The notes beneath the pieces are model-generated. The model was given only the letters and a program-made list of their open reading frames with translations, made no database searches and was not told where the DNA came from. A stretch of 64,000 nucleotides of DNA, from assembly GCA_029783825.1 (NCBI GenBank), contig JAREIK010010382.1, forward strand, positions 51,482 through 115,481, written 5' to 3'. The translations under genes were made by a program, and so were the position numbers. Below are positions 11,730 through 24,301 of this stretch, one piece after another (position 1 is the first letter of the stretch; every line of letters begins with the position of its first letter). This stretch comes from Sapria himalayana (lineage: Eukaryota > Streptophyta > Magnoliopsida > Malpighiales > Rafflesiaceae).

Positions 11730-11817
<88 letters not shown>
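11729..11817. repeat. Compound microsatellite (AC)n(AT)n
   Basis: A perfect (AC)n run of about 54 bp directly followed by an (AT)n run of about 34 bp. The open frame with a run of Cys/Val and Tyr/Ile on the minus strand is an artefact of this tract. Confidence 0.95.
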
Positions 11818-11819
<2 letters not shown>

Positions 11820-12845
11820 CAAAAAGAATCATTAATTTTATTTACTATCAAAATTTTTTCAACAAAATTATTGTGCGTGTTGCAAGGTACAAATGAAAAA
11901 CAAACACCTTACAATTTTTTATTATATTATTAATTAAATAATAAATATATAAACACTTAAAAAATATGTTTAGCCTTATAAAAAAATATAAAATATGTAC
12001 AATATTAACAAACTCTATATAATAAGACAAATGAAAAAATATTTTGTATTCTAATCACTCGCCTAAGTGTTATAAAATACTATTAATGTTAAAAAATATA
12101 TAAAGATTTATATTTTATTGTTATAAATTTTTAAGAATTCATATTAATTTTTACGAAGATAATATGAAATAATTTTAAAGGCATAATTTTCATTGATATC
12201 ATTAATAATTTTTAAAAATCAAAAAATTACTTAATGTGAGAAGAAAATTAAAATAAATTATATTTATTATTTTAATAAAAACTTAATGTTAAAAACTAAT
12301 AGTAAAAATATTACTTAATTTTTTAATTTGTATAAATTTTTTTAATAGCAAAATTCTTTGTATTTATTAATAAATATTAATTTATTTTCTTTTAACTTTG
12401 TTAAAAAAATTTTATTTTTATTATATTTCAATATTTTCAAAATTTGTATTATTTATTTATTTAAAAGTTTTCTATAATAATATCTTTTTTTACTTATAAT
12501 AATATTAATTTTTACTTGTTTATTCGTCAATTCAGATAATTTTGAAAATATTTTCTATTTTATTATACAATAAATTAATTTACATTTATATTAATAGAAA
12601 TTTTAATATATATTAATTTAATTTTTTTAAATATAGAAAAAAAATATTATTCTTATTGAATTTATTATTTTAAGTTACTTTAATACAAATGTTTAAGTTT
12701 CTTATTTTAAAATTTTAGATAAATTTTTTGTATTCATAAAAATAGTTAATTTAGTCATTATTAATATATATAATTGTTTTTTGTATTTTTATAATTTTTA
12801 AATTATATTTTTTTGATATAATTTTTTTATGATTTTACGAGGAGA
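11820..12845 (-). repeat. CACTA 5' interior, very AT-rich, shared among copies
   Basis: About 11840-12240 matches the reverse complement of 57540-57960 in copy D, including 'aattcatattaatttttac' and 'atgaaataattttaaaggc'. 46800-47480 is the equivalent region in copy C. This places it between the leader and the 5' subterminal region of the element. No coding frame. Confidence 0.6.
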
Positions 12846-12905
12846 ATGTATCTTTCAAGGATTTCTCATCTATAGACCATTAACATACATTTAATAAACT
12901 AAATT
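12846..12905 (-). promoter_or_regulatory. Conserved 5' block beside the CACTA subterminal repeats (copy A)
   Basis: A block containing 'gtatctttcaaggatt' and 'ctcatctatagacc' occurs in all four 5' ends: A here, B at about 34508-34560, C at about 47496-47550, and D reversed at about 56920-56980. Its surroundings have decayed while this block is still easy to line up, which suggests recent constraint, for example promoter or transcript start. The function is inferred only. Confidence 0.4.
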
Positions 12906-12959
12906 AAATAATATATTAAAACAAAGAATAAATAAAGAAAATTAAATAATTAAATATTG

Positions 12960-14045
12960 GTTAGGAAAATACCATCGCTAAATCCATAGTTAAATTACGG
13001 ATTTTATAAGCTAGAAAAAATTCATCACTATATTACGAATTCTATTAGATAGAGAAAATCCATCACTAAATCCATCACTAAATTATAAATTGAATTAGCT
13101 AGGAAAATTCTGTCGCTAAATATGTCGCAAAATTAAGCATTTTATTTTGTAGAGAAATTCCGTCGCTAAATACATTGCAAAATTAAGGATTTTATTTTCT
13201 AGAGAAATTCTATCATTAAATCTGTCACTAATTTACGTATTTTATTAGATAGGAAAATTTGGTCGCTAAATCCCTAGTTATAATATAGAATTTATTAGCT
13301 AGCGAAAATCTTTCGCTTAATCCATAACTAAATTACTGATTTTATTAGCCAAGGAAAATCCATCGCTAAATCTATAACTAAAATATGAATTTTATTAGCC
13401 AGGGAAAATTCGTCATTTAATCCGTAGCTAAAATACAGCTTTTATTAGCAAGAGAAAATCTGTCACTAAATCATAGCTAAATCAAGAATTTTATTAGCAA
13501 GAGAAAATCTATCGCTAAATCAAGGATTTTATTAGCTAGGGAATATTTTTATCGCTAAATCAAGGATTTTAGTAGCTAGGGAAACTCCGTCTCTAAATCT
13601 ATTGCTAAATCAATAATTTTATTAGCTAGGGAAAATCCATTGCTAATTCCGTCGCTAAATCAAGTATTTTATTAGCTAGGGAAAATTTTTCGCTAAATTC
13701 GTTGCTCATTTCAGGCTTTTATTAGCGACAGATATTCCATCGCTAAATCCATCGCTAAATTCCCTGCTTTTCTTGAGCAGAATTTACGAAAATTTTATGT
13801 CGCTAATTCGTCACTAAATTCCCCACTTTCTTGAGTGGAATTTACGAAAATTTTTCATCGCTAATCTGTCACTAAATTCCCCACTTTTCTTGAGTGGAAT
13901 ATACCAAGACTTTTCCCTCACTAATTCGTCGCTAATCTATTGTATTTTTTTTCAAAGAAAAATCATAAATCCCTTGCTATTCCCTAGCTAATCACTTGCA
14001 ATTTTACTAGGGATTGATCCCTAGCTAAAATTCATTAGCTAAATC
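12960..14045 (-). repeat. CACTA copy A 5' subterminal repeat array (~60-bp units)
   Basis: Tandem diverged units of about 60 bp combine 'attttattagctagggaa' with 'ccgtcgctaaat'. There are about a dozen or more units from 12960 to 13760. These are followed by three larger units of about 70 bp (13760-13965) that contain 'ccccactttcttgagtgg'. In CACTA elements such subterminal motifs bind the TnpA-type protein. Copies B, C, D, E and F carry shorter arrays of the same motifs. Confidence 0.85.
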
Positions 14046-14049
14046 AATA

Positions 14050-14062
14050 TTTTCTTGTAGTG
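14050..14062 (-). repeat. CACTA copy A 5' terminal inverted repeat end
   Basis: The plus strand reads TTTTCTTGTAGTG; its reverse complement CACTACAAGAAAA is a canonical CACTA element end. It directly follows the subterminal array, and repeat block R1 starts at once beyond it. The expected 3-bp target duplication cannot be checked because the other end is not in the window. Confidence 0.85.
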
Positions 14063-14830
14063 GAAGTTGAAATGACAATAGGCTACGTGGTATTGAATTT
14101 TTGCACACATGTAGGTTTATATAGAAATCCACCGACGCAAGGAAACCAGAAATAAACCAAAGAAAAAAATGAGGAAAAAATTGCAATGCACAAGAAAAGA
14201 ACACAAGGTAGCTCAGCTTTGTATTCCATTCCCCACTTTGAGTTTTACAATGACCATCTTCTCAGTCAAGTTGTTAAGAAATGGCTTGGGATTAATGTGG
14301 ATGGTCTACAATATTCAGCAATAAAAAAACTATTGAACGGTGCTATCATTCTCGTAAAAATCAAATATTTCTTTGCATTTATGTAAAAATTCATAGGCAT
14401 GTATATATATAATATACATGCATGCAACATGATTATAGTATAACTATATGTGTCCAAACACACACATGCACACACTATTTTTCTATCTTCTCATATTTTT
14501 TTATCTTATCCATATAATGCACCTATCTAGATCAACTGAGCCATTGATACATGGAAATGGTCATTGCCAAAAATCAAAATTTTTTTTTTCTAATCTACAT
14601 ATATCCCTCATGAAGTAAAATTTATTATTAAGTTTTTTGCTTGAGAAAACTATAAGGAAAGTTTTTTTGGAAAATTAAAAGATTATTTAAAAGAATATTT
14701 GATGGTTGTGAGCATGAATAGTTAATCTTGCTTTGATGCACGAGAAAATTAAAGCTAGTATTAATATCATTCACGAAAGCATAAAACCTATGAATATCTT
14801 GTGTACACAAAAAATTATATCAAACAAGAA
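14063..14830 (+). repeat. Repeat block R1, copy 1
   Basis: From 14063 to about 14700 this matches 30711 to about 31380, where the same block lies inside CACTA copy B. Shared words include 'ggtattgaatttttgcaca' and 'ccagtcaagttgttaagaa' variants. CACTA copy A abuts it, and the related sequence near 30711 continues past this point, so it looks like an unoccupied version of the target. R1 contains a conserved open stretch (next entry). Confidence 0.65.
14186..14345 (+). pseudogene. Unrecognised conserved exon-like fragment in R1 (copy 1)
   Basis: Open in one frame and protein-like when compared with copy 2 at 30832-31005. Both read FEFYNDHLLSQVVKKWLGIN or [20 protein letters not shown], then DGLQYS.IKKL.N. 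Several of the differences between the copies keep amino acid type, as expected if the frame once coded. I do not recognise the family. No start codon or gene context is convincing, so an exon piece carried by a repeat is more likely than a gene. Confidence 0.4.
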
Positions 14831-15900
14831 AACTTGATTACTACTTCATACAAATTTTTTTTACCACTCATTATCATCATCATTGATATCTTATCTCAAC
14901 ACTATTTTGAACAGATGTTACTCTAACCATAAGAACATGAGTTCAATCAACAAGAATATCAAATATACATTAGCGGGATGCTTTTCAAATCACCTATCAT
15001 GATGTTCGAATAGATGTCTTATATGCACTCCATTGCCATTATTATAACACATCCAGCTTCTCTACACAACGTCCCAGTTTCAACGCATACATTTTGTCAC
15101 TAATGTAATCTGATCTTCCTTGATAAGAAGGGTCTATGCCCAATGCAAGCAACCAAATCAAATTAAAACCAAAACAAAAAACAAAAAAAACAAAAAAAAA
15201 CAAAAAAACAAAAACTTTCATAGCTTAATGTTATGCCAAGCCTTTTACAAGCTCATAAAGAAATCAAAATCTTGCCTTTTGCTTGTTTATGAGCTCGTAG
15301 TGTAAATTCTCTGGCTCATTAAACTCAGATTCAGCAACATCCACCTCTATGGGTCACATATGGCAATGATGTAGTTGGAATCGTGGCCTAAGCCATGTGA
15401 GTAATGATTTCAATAACACACAGTGGGAGTGCTATTGTTTTGATAACATACAATGAGCATGCAAAGATTTGCATAGCACACAATGTGTGGGTAATCATTT
15501 TAGCAAGAGCACAGTGTATGCACTCCTTCTAAGAGTTTACATCTCTTTCCGACACATCCCGCCTAGAGTTTATCTTTCCCTGGGGTCACTTTTAATACCA
15601 TGTAAACATAAAATCACACAACATAAAATACATATAATACACTTGATGAATAATCTCATACAAACATTGCTATTTATATAACATGTTATTTTTATTAGGG
15701 CAACTCACAGAATGTATAACCTTTATAGCACTCTCAAAGTGTACCTGTGTGTGCCAGCATGCCTCAATGTGTAAGACATGATAATTCTTCTTCCAAAAAG
15801 CCATCAATAGAACAACATATCAATTGATAAAATAGAGAACATGGCACCCAGCAAAACATAAGCAATATCACAAACATCGTGCTCATCAATAAGATAGATA
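14831..15900. other. Unassigned sequence absent from the second R1 copy
   Basis: In copy B the two R1 halves (ending ~31375 and starting ~31380) are adjacent, whereas here about 1.1-1.2 kb separates them. This is therefore an insertion here or a deletion there. It contains 'acacacagtgggagtgc'-type words repeated two or three times around 15410-15510 and an A-rich tract at 15160-15215. No gene recognised. Confidence 0.4.
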
Positions 15901-16400
15901 TATACAGTATATATATACATATAATACTGTAGTGTATATGTACATATATTGAGTATATAAGTACATATATACTATAGTATATAAAATATACACTGCAGTA
16001 TATATGGATGTCTTATAGATATAGAACACCAGGTATAGATATTAATATAGAATAGTAGGTAAACTATTATCCCTTTTATACTTCACAATGAAGGCACAAA
16101 AGATCACCATCAACATTAATAAAAAATGTGAATATTATTTAAATTTTTGAAAATATATCTAAAAACTCTTATAGGAAGACCTGTAAGACAAGCCACGAGC
16201 CATGCTTAGCGCATCAATGTTTGAACCCTGTCTCCCTACAACCAAAACTTTTTCCCGGTCCTAAGGCCTATAAGGTGGTGGCTCTGCCTCGCCACTCCCA
16301 GTAGCACCATGATTCCGTGTAGCTTTCCTAGAACTTTCTTCTCCTCTCCATGTGCTTGCACCAATGATTTTGATCGCTTAGCTTCAAATAGCAAAATTTT
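15900..16400. repeat. Distal R1 block with 'tatatggatgtcttata' and a GC-richer tail
   Basis: Matches about 31380-31800 inside copy B in order: minisatellite 'tacatatatactgtag' words, then 'gtatatatggatgtcttat', then a GC-richer tail with 'cctaaggcctataa' and 'gctctgcc'. It is non-coding. This and the proximal R1 block probably form one mobile unit. Confidence 0.6.
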
Positions 16401-17110
16401 TATAATGATTCAACTTAAACTTGGAATATTAAAATAAAAAATAAAGAATAAATTACTGAATGGAGATCCAATGCTTTACAATAATATTGTTGCCAAGCAT
16501 ATGATAAAATAATATTGTTATTGAATTTCAATGATTTACAATAATATTTAAATAAGCATATGATAATATTTTAACAACTTTCATTTATTAGTAATAAAGT
16601 TTGATAATACTCAAAATTCAATTAGAATAAAAAAAAGTGTCTTGATGTATTCTGAAGATATATAATCGTATTCTATATATATTGATGATTTATATTTAAT
16701 TTTATTTATTACAATTTTTTTTAATGTATCAAATTTGTTAATATGAATAAATGGTTTTAATTAAAATTCAATGAAGTTCAATGATGCTGGATATGTTTGT
16801 TAATATTCATGTCTCAGTTTTTTTTTCAATGAATTTTAATGAGCTTGGAAATTAATCGATAATTTATAACATTATTCCACATGTGTTCAATAAAATATAT
16901 ATATCTACACACAAAAAACAATATATATATATATATATATATTATTAACATCAATTAAATGTATGTATATATGTATATATATATATTTACACATCAAAAA
17001 CCAAAAGCTTGATACCCTCATTCTTGAGATAAATGTGAGCCTGCTTGGAGCTTGCAAGTTCAACCTCAACAAGCAACTAAAAAATTATCAGGATAAGAAA
17101 TCATGCCTCA
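16400..17110. other. Unassigned AT-rich stretch
   Basis: AT-rich sequence with short (AT)n runs at about 16920-16945 and 16965-16985. A slightly GC-richer island at about 17000-17080 was translated without finding a recognisable product. Confidence 0.35.
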
Positions 17111-17612
17111 TTTAGTTATATTAAATTATATAATGTTTTATATAGATATACAAATATATATAAATAGTTATACACATATAGTTAAACATAATGTTGTATG
17201 TTGTTATACATGTAATTATAATTATAGTTACATGTGGTTATATATATAGTTACACATATAGTTATACTTGTATTTATACATGTAGGTATATATATTTTTT
17301 CATATAAATTTATATATTTATACATATAGTTATGTATAGATATAGATATAATAAAATACATTTTTATATACTAATATATGATTATATATATTAAATACAT
17401 GTTGTTAATTATATATTTAAATTTAGTTATGTATAATGTTTTTATAGATATACATATAGTCAAGGACAATTATTTATAGTTATATGTTCTTGTACATATA
17501 GTATCTTTAGTTAAAAATAGAGTTATATATAGTTAAACATATAATTGATATATAGAAATAATCATACAAGTAGTTATAAGTAGTTATAAATAAATATATA
17601 GATTTTTATATA

Positions 17613-17663
<51 letters not shown>

Positions 17664-17770
17664 GTATGTATACAAAGTTAAAAATATAGTTATATTTAAT
17701 TATATAGACTGTTACATAGTAATAAAATATTTATATATAGTTATACACACTAAGTTTTGCAATTAGTTAT
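17110..17770. repeat. Detached unit of the ~540-bp AT satellite
   Basis: Follows the same order of landmarks as 44220-44720 in copy C: 'aaacataatgttgtatgtt', then 'tacatgtaggtatatatat', then 'atgttgttaattatatat'. It ends in an (AT)n run at about 17605-17660. It lies outside the mapped CACTA bodies and may be a remnant of another copy. Confidence 0.65.
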
Positions 17771-18480
17771 ACTAGACATGTAAAGTATTTCATGTACAAC
17801 ACAACTTACAACCACTTGGAGTACAAATAGATGTTTGATAGATATATAAAGTACAACATATCCACAAATATTTATATATACGTAAATATAAATACTTTAC
17901 AAACATAAATATTTATATATAGTTATGTAAAGTACGTATATACGTACTTTTATACTGTAGTATATACGTACATATATACCGAGTATATACATAAGTTGGT
18001 GCATATATTTATTTGTAGACATGTATATATTGTCATATGCACACACCAATTTACACACAGACACACTTTTAAATATATAATTGCTCTAGCTGGTCTGGTC
18101 ATCATCGTACTTTGCTCACTAATGTAGGCAATAAAAGCCATGGATATTAGATGTTTCCTAAATATGTGAGATGAAGATATTTCTGGTCCTGGCTAGCCAG
18201 GAAGCTAGAAGTTGGTCTTAAAAATCTTAGTAATTGTATTAATATGCAATTATCACATGGTACAAAGTGAACGTATGAGTAAATAAGTTTTTTGCTCTAG
18301 GTTCTGCAATAATTGGTTCTAATTGTACTAAGTCTTAGAATGGTGATGATGATGATGCTCATATAATGTCGTGTAATTCTAGTTCAGAAGGAATATCAGG
18401 TCCTATTTTGGGAGAAGCAGCTCACCGCCTCATCTAAAACTCGCTCAATCTCAAGTTGATAAGTCGAGCATCATCTCCCG
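17770..18480. other. Unassigned sequence with minisatellite near 17930-18000
   Basis: Contains 'gtatatacgtacatatatac' words near 17950. The rest (18010-18480) is less AT-biased, with a (gat)n run near 18345. It precedes the copy E triplet block and could be copy E interior. No product recognised. Confidence 0.35.
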
Positions 18481-19710
18481 CCCTACTTTTATTATCAGCA
18501 ATGGAAATGTAGCAGCAGTAGTGGTGGTATCATTGGCAATGGAAATAGTGGCGGTAGTAGTAGTGGTAGTGGCAATGAGAGTGGCAGTGGCAGCGGCAGT
18601 AGCAGCAATAGCAAAAAATGCAGTATATAAATACGTATAATACTATAGTATTTTATGTACATATATACTAAGTATATATGTACTCAGTATATATGTACTC
18701 AGTATATATGTACACATAATACTATAGTTAATATGTACCTATACTGCAATAATATATGTACCAGTGAAATGCTAGTATATATGTACATATATACTATAGT
18801 ATTATATATTTATCAAAACATAGATTTTTTGTATTTATTTTGCTTTGATTGAGTGGTTTAAATTTTTTACAGATATGGTACATTGTTCTACATACGAATC
18901 TTGTATAAGTGAAAGGATATTTTACTAGACATGATGCATCGTGACTCGGGCAGCTTTTTCGCAGCAGAAAATTAGTGATGGAAGGAACATAGAAAGATAA
19001 AGCATCATCAATGCATGGATAGATTATACTTTATGCACTATCGGTAGATACATTGATGAATAAGATGTAATAAGATTTTGTTATTTTTTTGTTTTAATTA
19101 TGTAAAATATTATATTAGAATACGTTATTTAATAATTTTTTTAATTTATAAATTATCATTTATAGTTTCTATTTATATTCAATTTTATATAAAAATATAA
19201 AATTATTTAATTAAAAAATTTTAAAATAAATCAAATTCTAAAAATAGTTTTAAAATTAAAATAGCTAGGGATAATTCTCTTACTTAATTAGCAAGGGAAA
19301 ATCCCTTGCTAAATTAGCTTTGGATTTTTTTCCTAGCTAATCTAGTTAGGGATAACTTTATTTTAGCAAGGGATTTTTACTGCCACTAATTTATTTTGCT
19401 AGGAACTTTTTCCATCGCTAATATTTAGCAACAAACACTTTATTTAGAGAAATCTTCCGTCATTATATCTATTTAGCGACGGATAATATCAATTAGTTTG
19501 CTAATTTAGCTAGGGAAATTATTTTTTTAGCTAGGGATTTTTCAATCATAAAATTATTAGCTTGGGACACTTTCCTCTCTAAATTTTAGTGACAGGCACT
19601 TTAAATTAGGAATAGTTCTATCGTTAATCCGTAGCTATGTTCAGTTTGGCGATGGAAGAAGCTTATTTAGCTAGGGAATTATTCCAGTTATATGGGATTT
19701 TCTTGTAGTA
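18480..19710 (+). mobile_element. CACTA copy E, 3' part
   Basis: In order: triplet repeat (gtagtagtggtagtggc type, 18490-18620), minisatellite (18625-18815), conserved 3' block (18830-19080, the reverse complement of copy A 455-680), AT-rich stretch, subterminal repeats (19256-19690, with 'ttagctagggaa' and 'agcgacgga' motifs), and the end ATTTTCTTGTAGTA at 19697-19710. The last base is A instead of G. The element therefore runs plus-strand with its 3' end at 19710. Its 5' part is not visible. Confidence 0.7.
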
Positions 19711-21640
19711 TATATATATATGTAACATTTATATAAATATTTTAAACACAACATTATATCAGTGTAAAAAGTAAGGCATGGAAGAAGATGAGCTCTGATT
19801 ATTTCCATTCAAGTGAAAACGGAATCATAGAAGATAAGATTAACTAGTTAATGCAGTGCAAGCCATTTAGTGGAACAAGAGGTATTTTTTTGTTGCTTCT
19901 TTATCCATATCTGGTGTGTAGCATAAATCACGCTGTAATTTGTTTCAGATTTGTTAAGTTGCGGTTTGCATTTCATATCTGGTGGGGTTGTGTTGGTTTG
20001 GTGATCATGAATATGACTAGAAAAAAATATGCATGAAGAATGCTCCTTCTTTTAAGTTTTCTTAGTTAAATTATGAGTCCTTATTAGGTAGACTAATCGT
20101 TTGCATAATTGAAAGGTTTGAATATTTTGTTTTGGCCTATCATAGAGTCGGCAGAAAATAACAGCTAAGACCCTAGTCTTAGGTGTTATTTTTTGTGTCA
20201 CCACTATTAGTGTCACCATTACCACATTTCTACTATTGACTCCCTTCTTAGTCAGTCAGTGTCGCTACCCTATTTGATCACTATAATTCTACCAGTACCT
20301 ATGCATCATAGTTTGTGTTAATGAGGGAAGGCATCCATAGTTTTTTTTTTCATTTTTAGGTTGTAATATTTGAAGCTATTGCTATTACTATATTTGTCGC
20401 AAATATGATGACATTTTTTAGCAGCTGTCGCAGTTCACTTTTTCATTAAGTTGTGCATGATGAACATCCTCCTCAGTTGGTTAAAGTATTATGTGATAAA
20501 CTCAACTGGTGTAGAAGGGTACAACTCTTCCACTTATATGCGTTGCCTTCATGATTAGGATGATAAAATCAACTAAGAATGATGGAACCCTAAGCAAAGA
20601 TGGCCAGTAATAGTGAATGAAATTGATCACTAAACCTTTAATGAGATGACCATTATAATGAGATGACCATATCTTTTTGCTTTGACACTATCATACTGCT
20701 TATGCTGTTGCAGCCCAGAATCTTCTTGATGTTTTTAATTTTTTTGTATCTAACTTAGGCATGGATTGGCCATCCTTCGCATCAACATCAATCACTTCTT
20801 TGGAAGGAATTGAGATTAGAAACATAGAATCCACCCGCCTTGCAGCCGGATTCATAAAGATGTACCTAATTGATGGAATCAGTATTGGGAAACCTTGCCG
20901 GACTGAAAGCCAAAATATTTCATGAGCTCTATATTTTATAAAAATCGAATTTTTTTATGTATTTTCTGATCCTAATTGTTCAAACCTAAAATGCATCATG
21001 AGTATCAAATATGATGTTTGATTCTAGTATCGTGCAAGTTCAATAAACTAAAAGATTTTTATCTGAGTGATGTTGATTTCTTCAATTGAGATTATGTATG
21101 GATTAGTTCTGAAGCTGATGTACGAGAAGACCAAATACATGCTTCATTCTCACAATGTGCCATATGACTCCGATAGTGGTCATCAATTTGTTACTAGATT
21201 CTCTCTTGGTGATGATTCCAATAGCTATTGGGTAATTATTTTATTTCTTCAATGTTCTAAAATAGTCTGTTGGAAATTTAATATTTGTTTTATGGATAAA
21301 ATATTTGCACAATGATTGGTAAATGCTATATATGTGCTGCAAAACTACATAATTTTCTAAATCAGAATTCTTCATGCATATTGGTAAATGCTGTATAAGT
21401 GATGGTCATATATATAATTTTTCTAAATTAATAAGTTTCCAACCTTCGTATCATTTAAGTTTGAATTGATCTATATGTAGAAAATGAAAGAAGTGAATGA
21501 TAAGATGAAAAAAAATGAAGAATGCAATACAATAGGAGATGACATATATGGTGTCTTAATAGATAGCACACAAGTTCCAGCAGAGTATCCATACATGAGA
21601 TCCTATTACAAATGCATCATATGATGAGGATGATGATTTA
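19711..21640 (+). other. Interior of CACTA copy F, weak coding traces
   Basis: This leads into a 3' block that matches copies B and E, so it is probably interior of a further plus-strand copy. Two stretches look coding-like. About 20761-20925 reads MDWPSFASTSITSLEGIEI in an open frame of about 54 codons. About 21067-21240 contains YEKTKYMLHSHNVPYDSDSG. 21480-21560 is Lys/Glu-rich, possibly the coiled-coil end of the second gene. None is recognised with confidence. Confidence 0.35.
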
Positions 21641-22098
21641 GTTTAAAATAATTATGTACCTATGTTATATTTTTGTTTTAAACATGTAACTATAGTATCA
21701 TAATAGTTTATTAACTGCTTTTTTTTGTTAATTTAAATAATGTTTATAGTATATGTTTTTATTCAATTTAATATAAAAATTTAAAAATATGTAATTAAAT
21801 ATCTTGTAAAAAAATAAAATTGTGAAAATAGCTTTGGAATTAAAATTGTAAGGGAATTTTCAATAGCTAATTTAGCTAGAGAATTTTCTATACATTTTCA
21901 ATCGAAAAATATTAATTACTAATCTTAATTACAATCAAAAATAGCATGCGAAAAATTATAATTAGCTACGGAATTTCCGTCATTAAAAAATTTGCTAGGG
22001 ATTTTTCGCGTTAATATTTTATGAAGAGCACTTTAGATTGGGATAATTTTCATCAATAATTTGTCGATATTCTATTTTAGCGATGGGAAAATCTTATA
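21640..22098 (+). repeat. CACTA copy F 3' subterminal region, truncated at a GATA array
   Basis: About 21700-21840 lines up with the reverse complement of 27790-27930 in copy B and with 19100-19260 in copy E. Subterminal motifs ('aatttagctagag', 'tagcgatggg') follow. The sequence stops at about 22098 where GATA repeats begin, a few tens of bases before the expected TTTTCTTGTAGTG end. Confidence 0.65.
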
Positions 22099-22169
22099 TA
22101 GATAGATTGATATATCAAAAGATATTTAAATTGATAGATAGACAGACAGACATATTGATTGATTGATAG

Positions 22170-22204
<35 letters not shown>

Positions 22205-24301
22205 TATAGATAGAAAAATATATAGATAGATAGATAGATACGAATAGATATACAAATAGATAAATAGATAAATAGATGGATAGATTGATAGATTGATAGG
22301 TATATTGATAAAAATATTAATAGTCAAAATAATAGACAGAAAGATAGACATATTGAGAGATAGTTAGGTATATAGTTAGATAGAAAGATGGATAGACAAA
22401 TAGATACACATATAGATAGACAGATAGATAATCATATAAATAGACAGATAAATAGACAAATAGATAGATAGATAGGTAGATAGATAGATAGATAGATAGA
22501 TAGGTAGATAGACAGAGAGACAGAAAAACAAATAGATAGATAGATTTATAGAGAGATTGATACACCGAGTGATAGATAGATAGATAGATTGATTGAAAGT
22601 TAGAATGATAAATAGAAAGATAAGCATATTCATAGAGAGAGATGTCGACATATACATAGAAAGATACATAGATTGTTTGATAGATAGATAGATAGACATA
22701 ATGATTGGAATATTGATATAAAGATTGATAGAGAGATTGTTAGATAGATAGATAGGTAGATAGATAGTCATATATATATATATATAAAGATAGATAGATA
22801 GATAGACAGATAGATAGATATATGGATAGATAGACAGACAGATAGATAGATAAATAGATAGGTAGGTAGGTAGGTAGGTAGGTAGATAGACAGATAGAAA
22901 AACATATAAATAGACATATAAATATATATTAAATAGAGAAATAGATAGACAAATAGACAGATAGATATATAGATATATAGATATATAGATTTATAGATAG
23001 ACAAATTGAAACATAGAAAGATAGCTAGTTAGATCAACATATAGATAGACCGATAGATTGCCAGATAGATATAAATTGATAGATAAATAGATAGACAGAT
23101 AGATAGTTTGTTATTTAGATAGATAGATTATATATAAAAATATCTAGACAAATATATAGATAGATTGATAGACATATAGCTATATAGATAGATAGACAGA
23201 TACATATATAGATAGATAGGGAAATAGATAGAAAAAATGATTGATAGTTAGATTAATTGATAATTAGATAGATAGATATATAGACATATTGATAGATAGA
23301 TTGATAGAGATTGATAGGCAGATAGATAGTTGATAGATAAATTGATTGATTGATAGAAAGATAGATACATATAGATAGATAGATAAATATACAAATAAAT
23401 AGAGAGATAGATAGACAGATAGATACTGAGATTGATAGATAGACAAATAGAAAGATAGATAGATAGATAGATAGACAAATAGATTGGTAGGTAGATAGAT
23501 AGGTCGATAGATAGATAGATAGATAGAGTGATAGACAGATAGCGAGACAAATAGATAGATTGATAGATAGACAGGCAAAGAGACAAATAGATAAATAGAT
23601 TGATATACAGACAGATAGATAGATAGATTGATTGATATATAGATAGATAGACAGATAGATAGACAAATAGATAGATAGATTGATTGATTTATCGATAGAT
23701 AGATATACAAATAGATAGATTGATTGATTGATTGATTGATTGACAAATAACTAGATTGACAGATAGATAGATAGATTGATATTTAGACAAATAGATAGAT
23801 AGATAGATAGATAGCTATAAAGAATGACAGATAGAAAGACATAATAATAGATAAATAGATTGATTGATAGATAAATAGACAAATAGATAGATCAGAAAGA
23901 TAGACAGAAAGATAGACAGAAAGATAGACAGATAGATAGATAGATAGATAAAATAATTGACAAATTTATTGATAGATTGATAGGCAGATAAATAGAGAGA
24001 TAGATAAACAAATTTTTAGACAGATAAGTAGATAGATATATAGAGACATAGATAGATAGATAGATAGATAGATAGAGATATTGATAGACTAATAGATAGA
24101 CAAATAGATAGACAGATTGATAAAAAGATTGATATACAAAATGATAGATAGTTTGATAGACAAATTTATGGATAGATTGATAGATTCGGATATATCGGTA
24201 GATTGATTGATTGATTGAAAAATATATAGATATTTAGATAGATAAATACATACACATAGATATAAACAAATATATAGATTGATAGATAGATAGATAGAGA
24301 T
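22099..24301. repeat. Degenerate (GATA)n array
   Basis: About 2.2 kb of GATA repeats on the plus strand with many GACA, GATT and AATA variants and an (AT)n run at about 22175-22200. The reverse strand reads TATC, which encodes Tyr-Leu-Ser-Ile in every frame without stops and gives long meaningless open frames. The array ends where CACTA copy B begins. Confidence 0.95.

Noticed and set aside
11644..11832. Frame with a run of Cys-Val and Ile-Tyr
   Set aside because: Translation of the (AC)n(AT)n microsatellite.
12960..13760. 60-bp periodic units as a CRISPR array or centromeric satellite
   Set aside because: The units are diverged, directly next to a CACTA terminus, and shared with the ends of the other copies, so they are subterminal repeats.
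22099..24301. GATA array as a CRISPR array
   Set aside because: No constant repeat with unique spacers; it is a degenerate tetranucleotide run in a plant-type genome.
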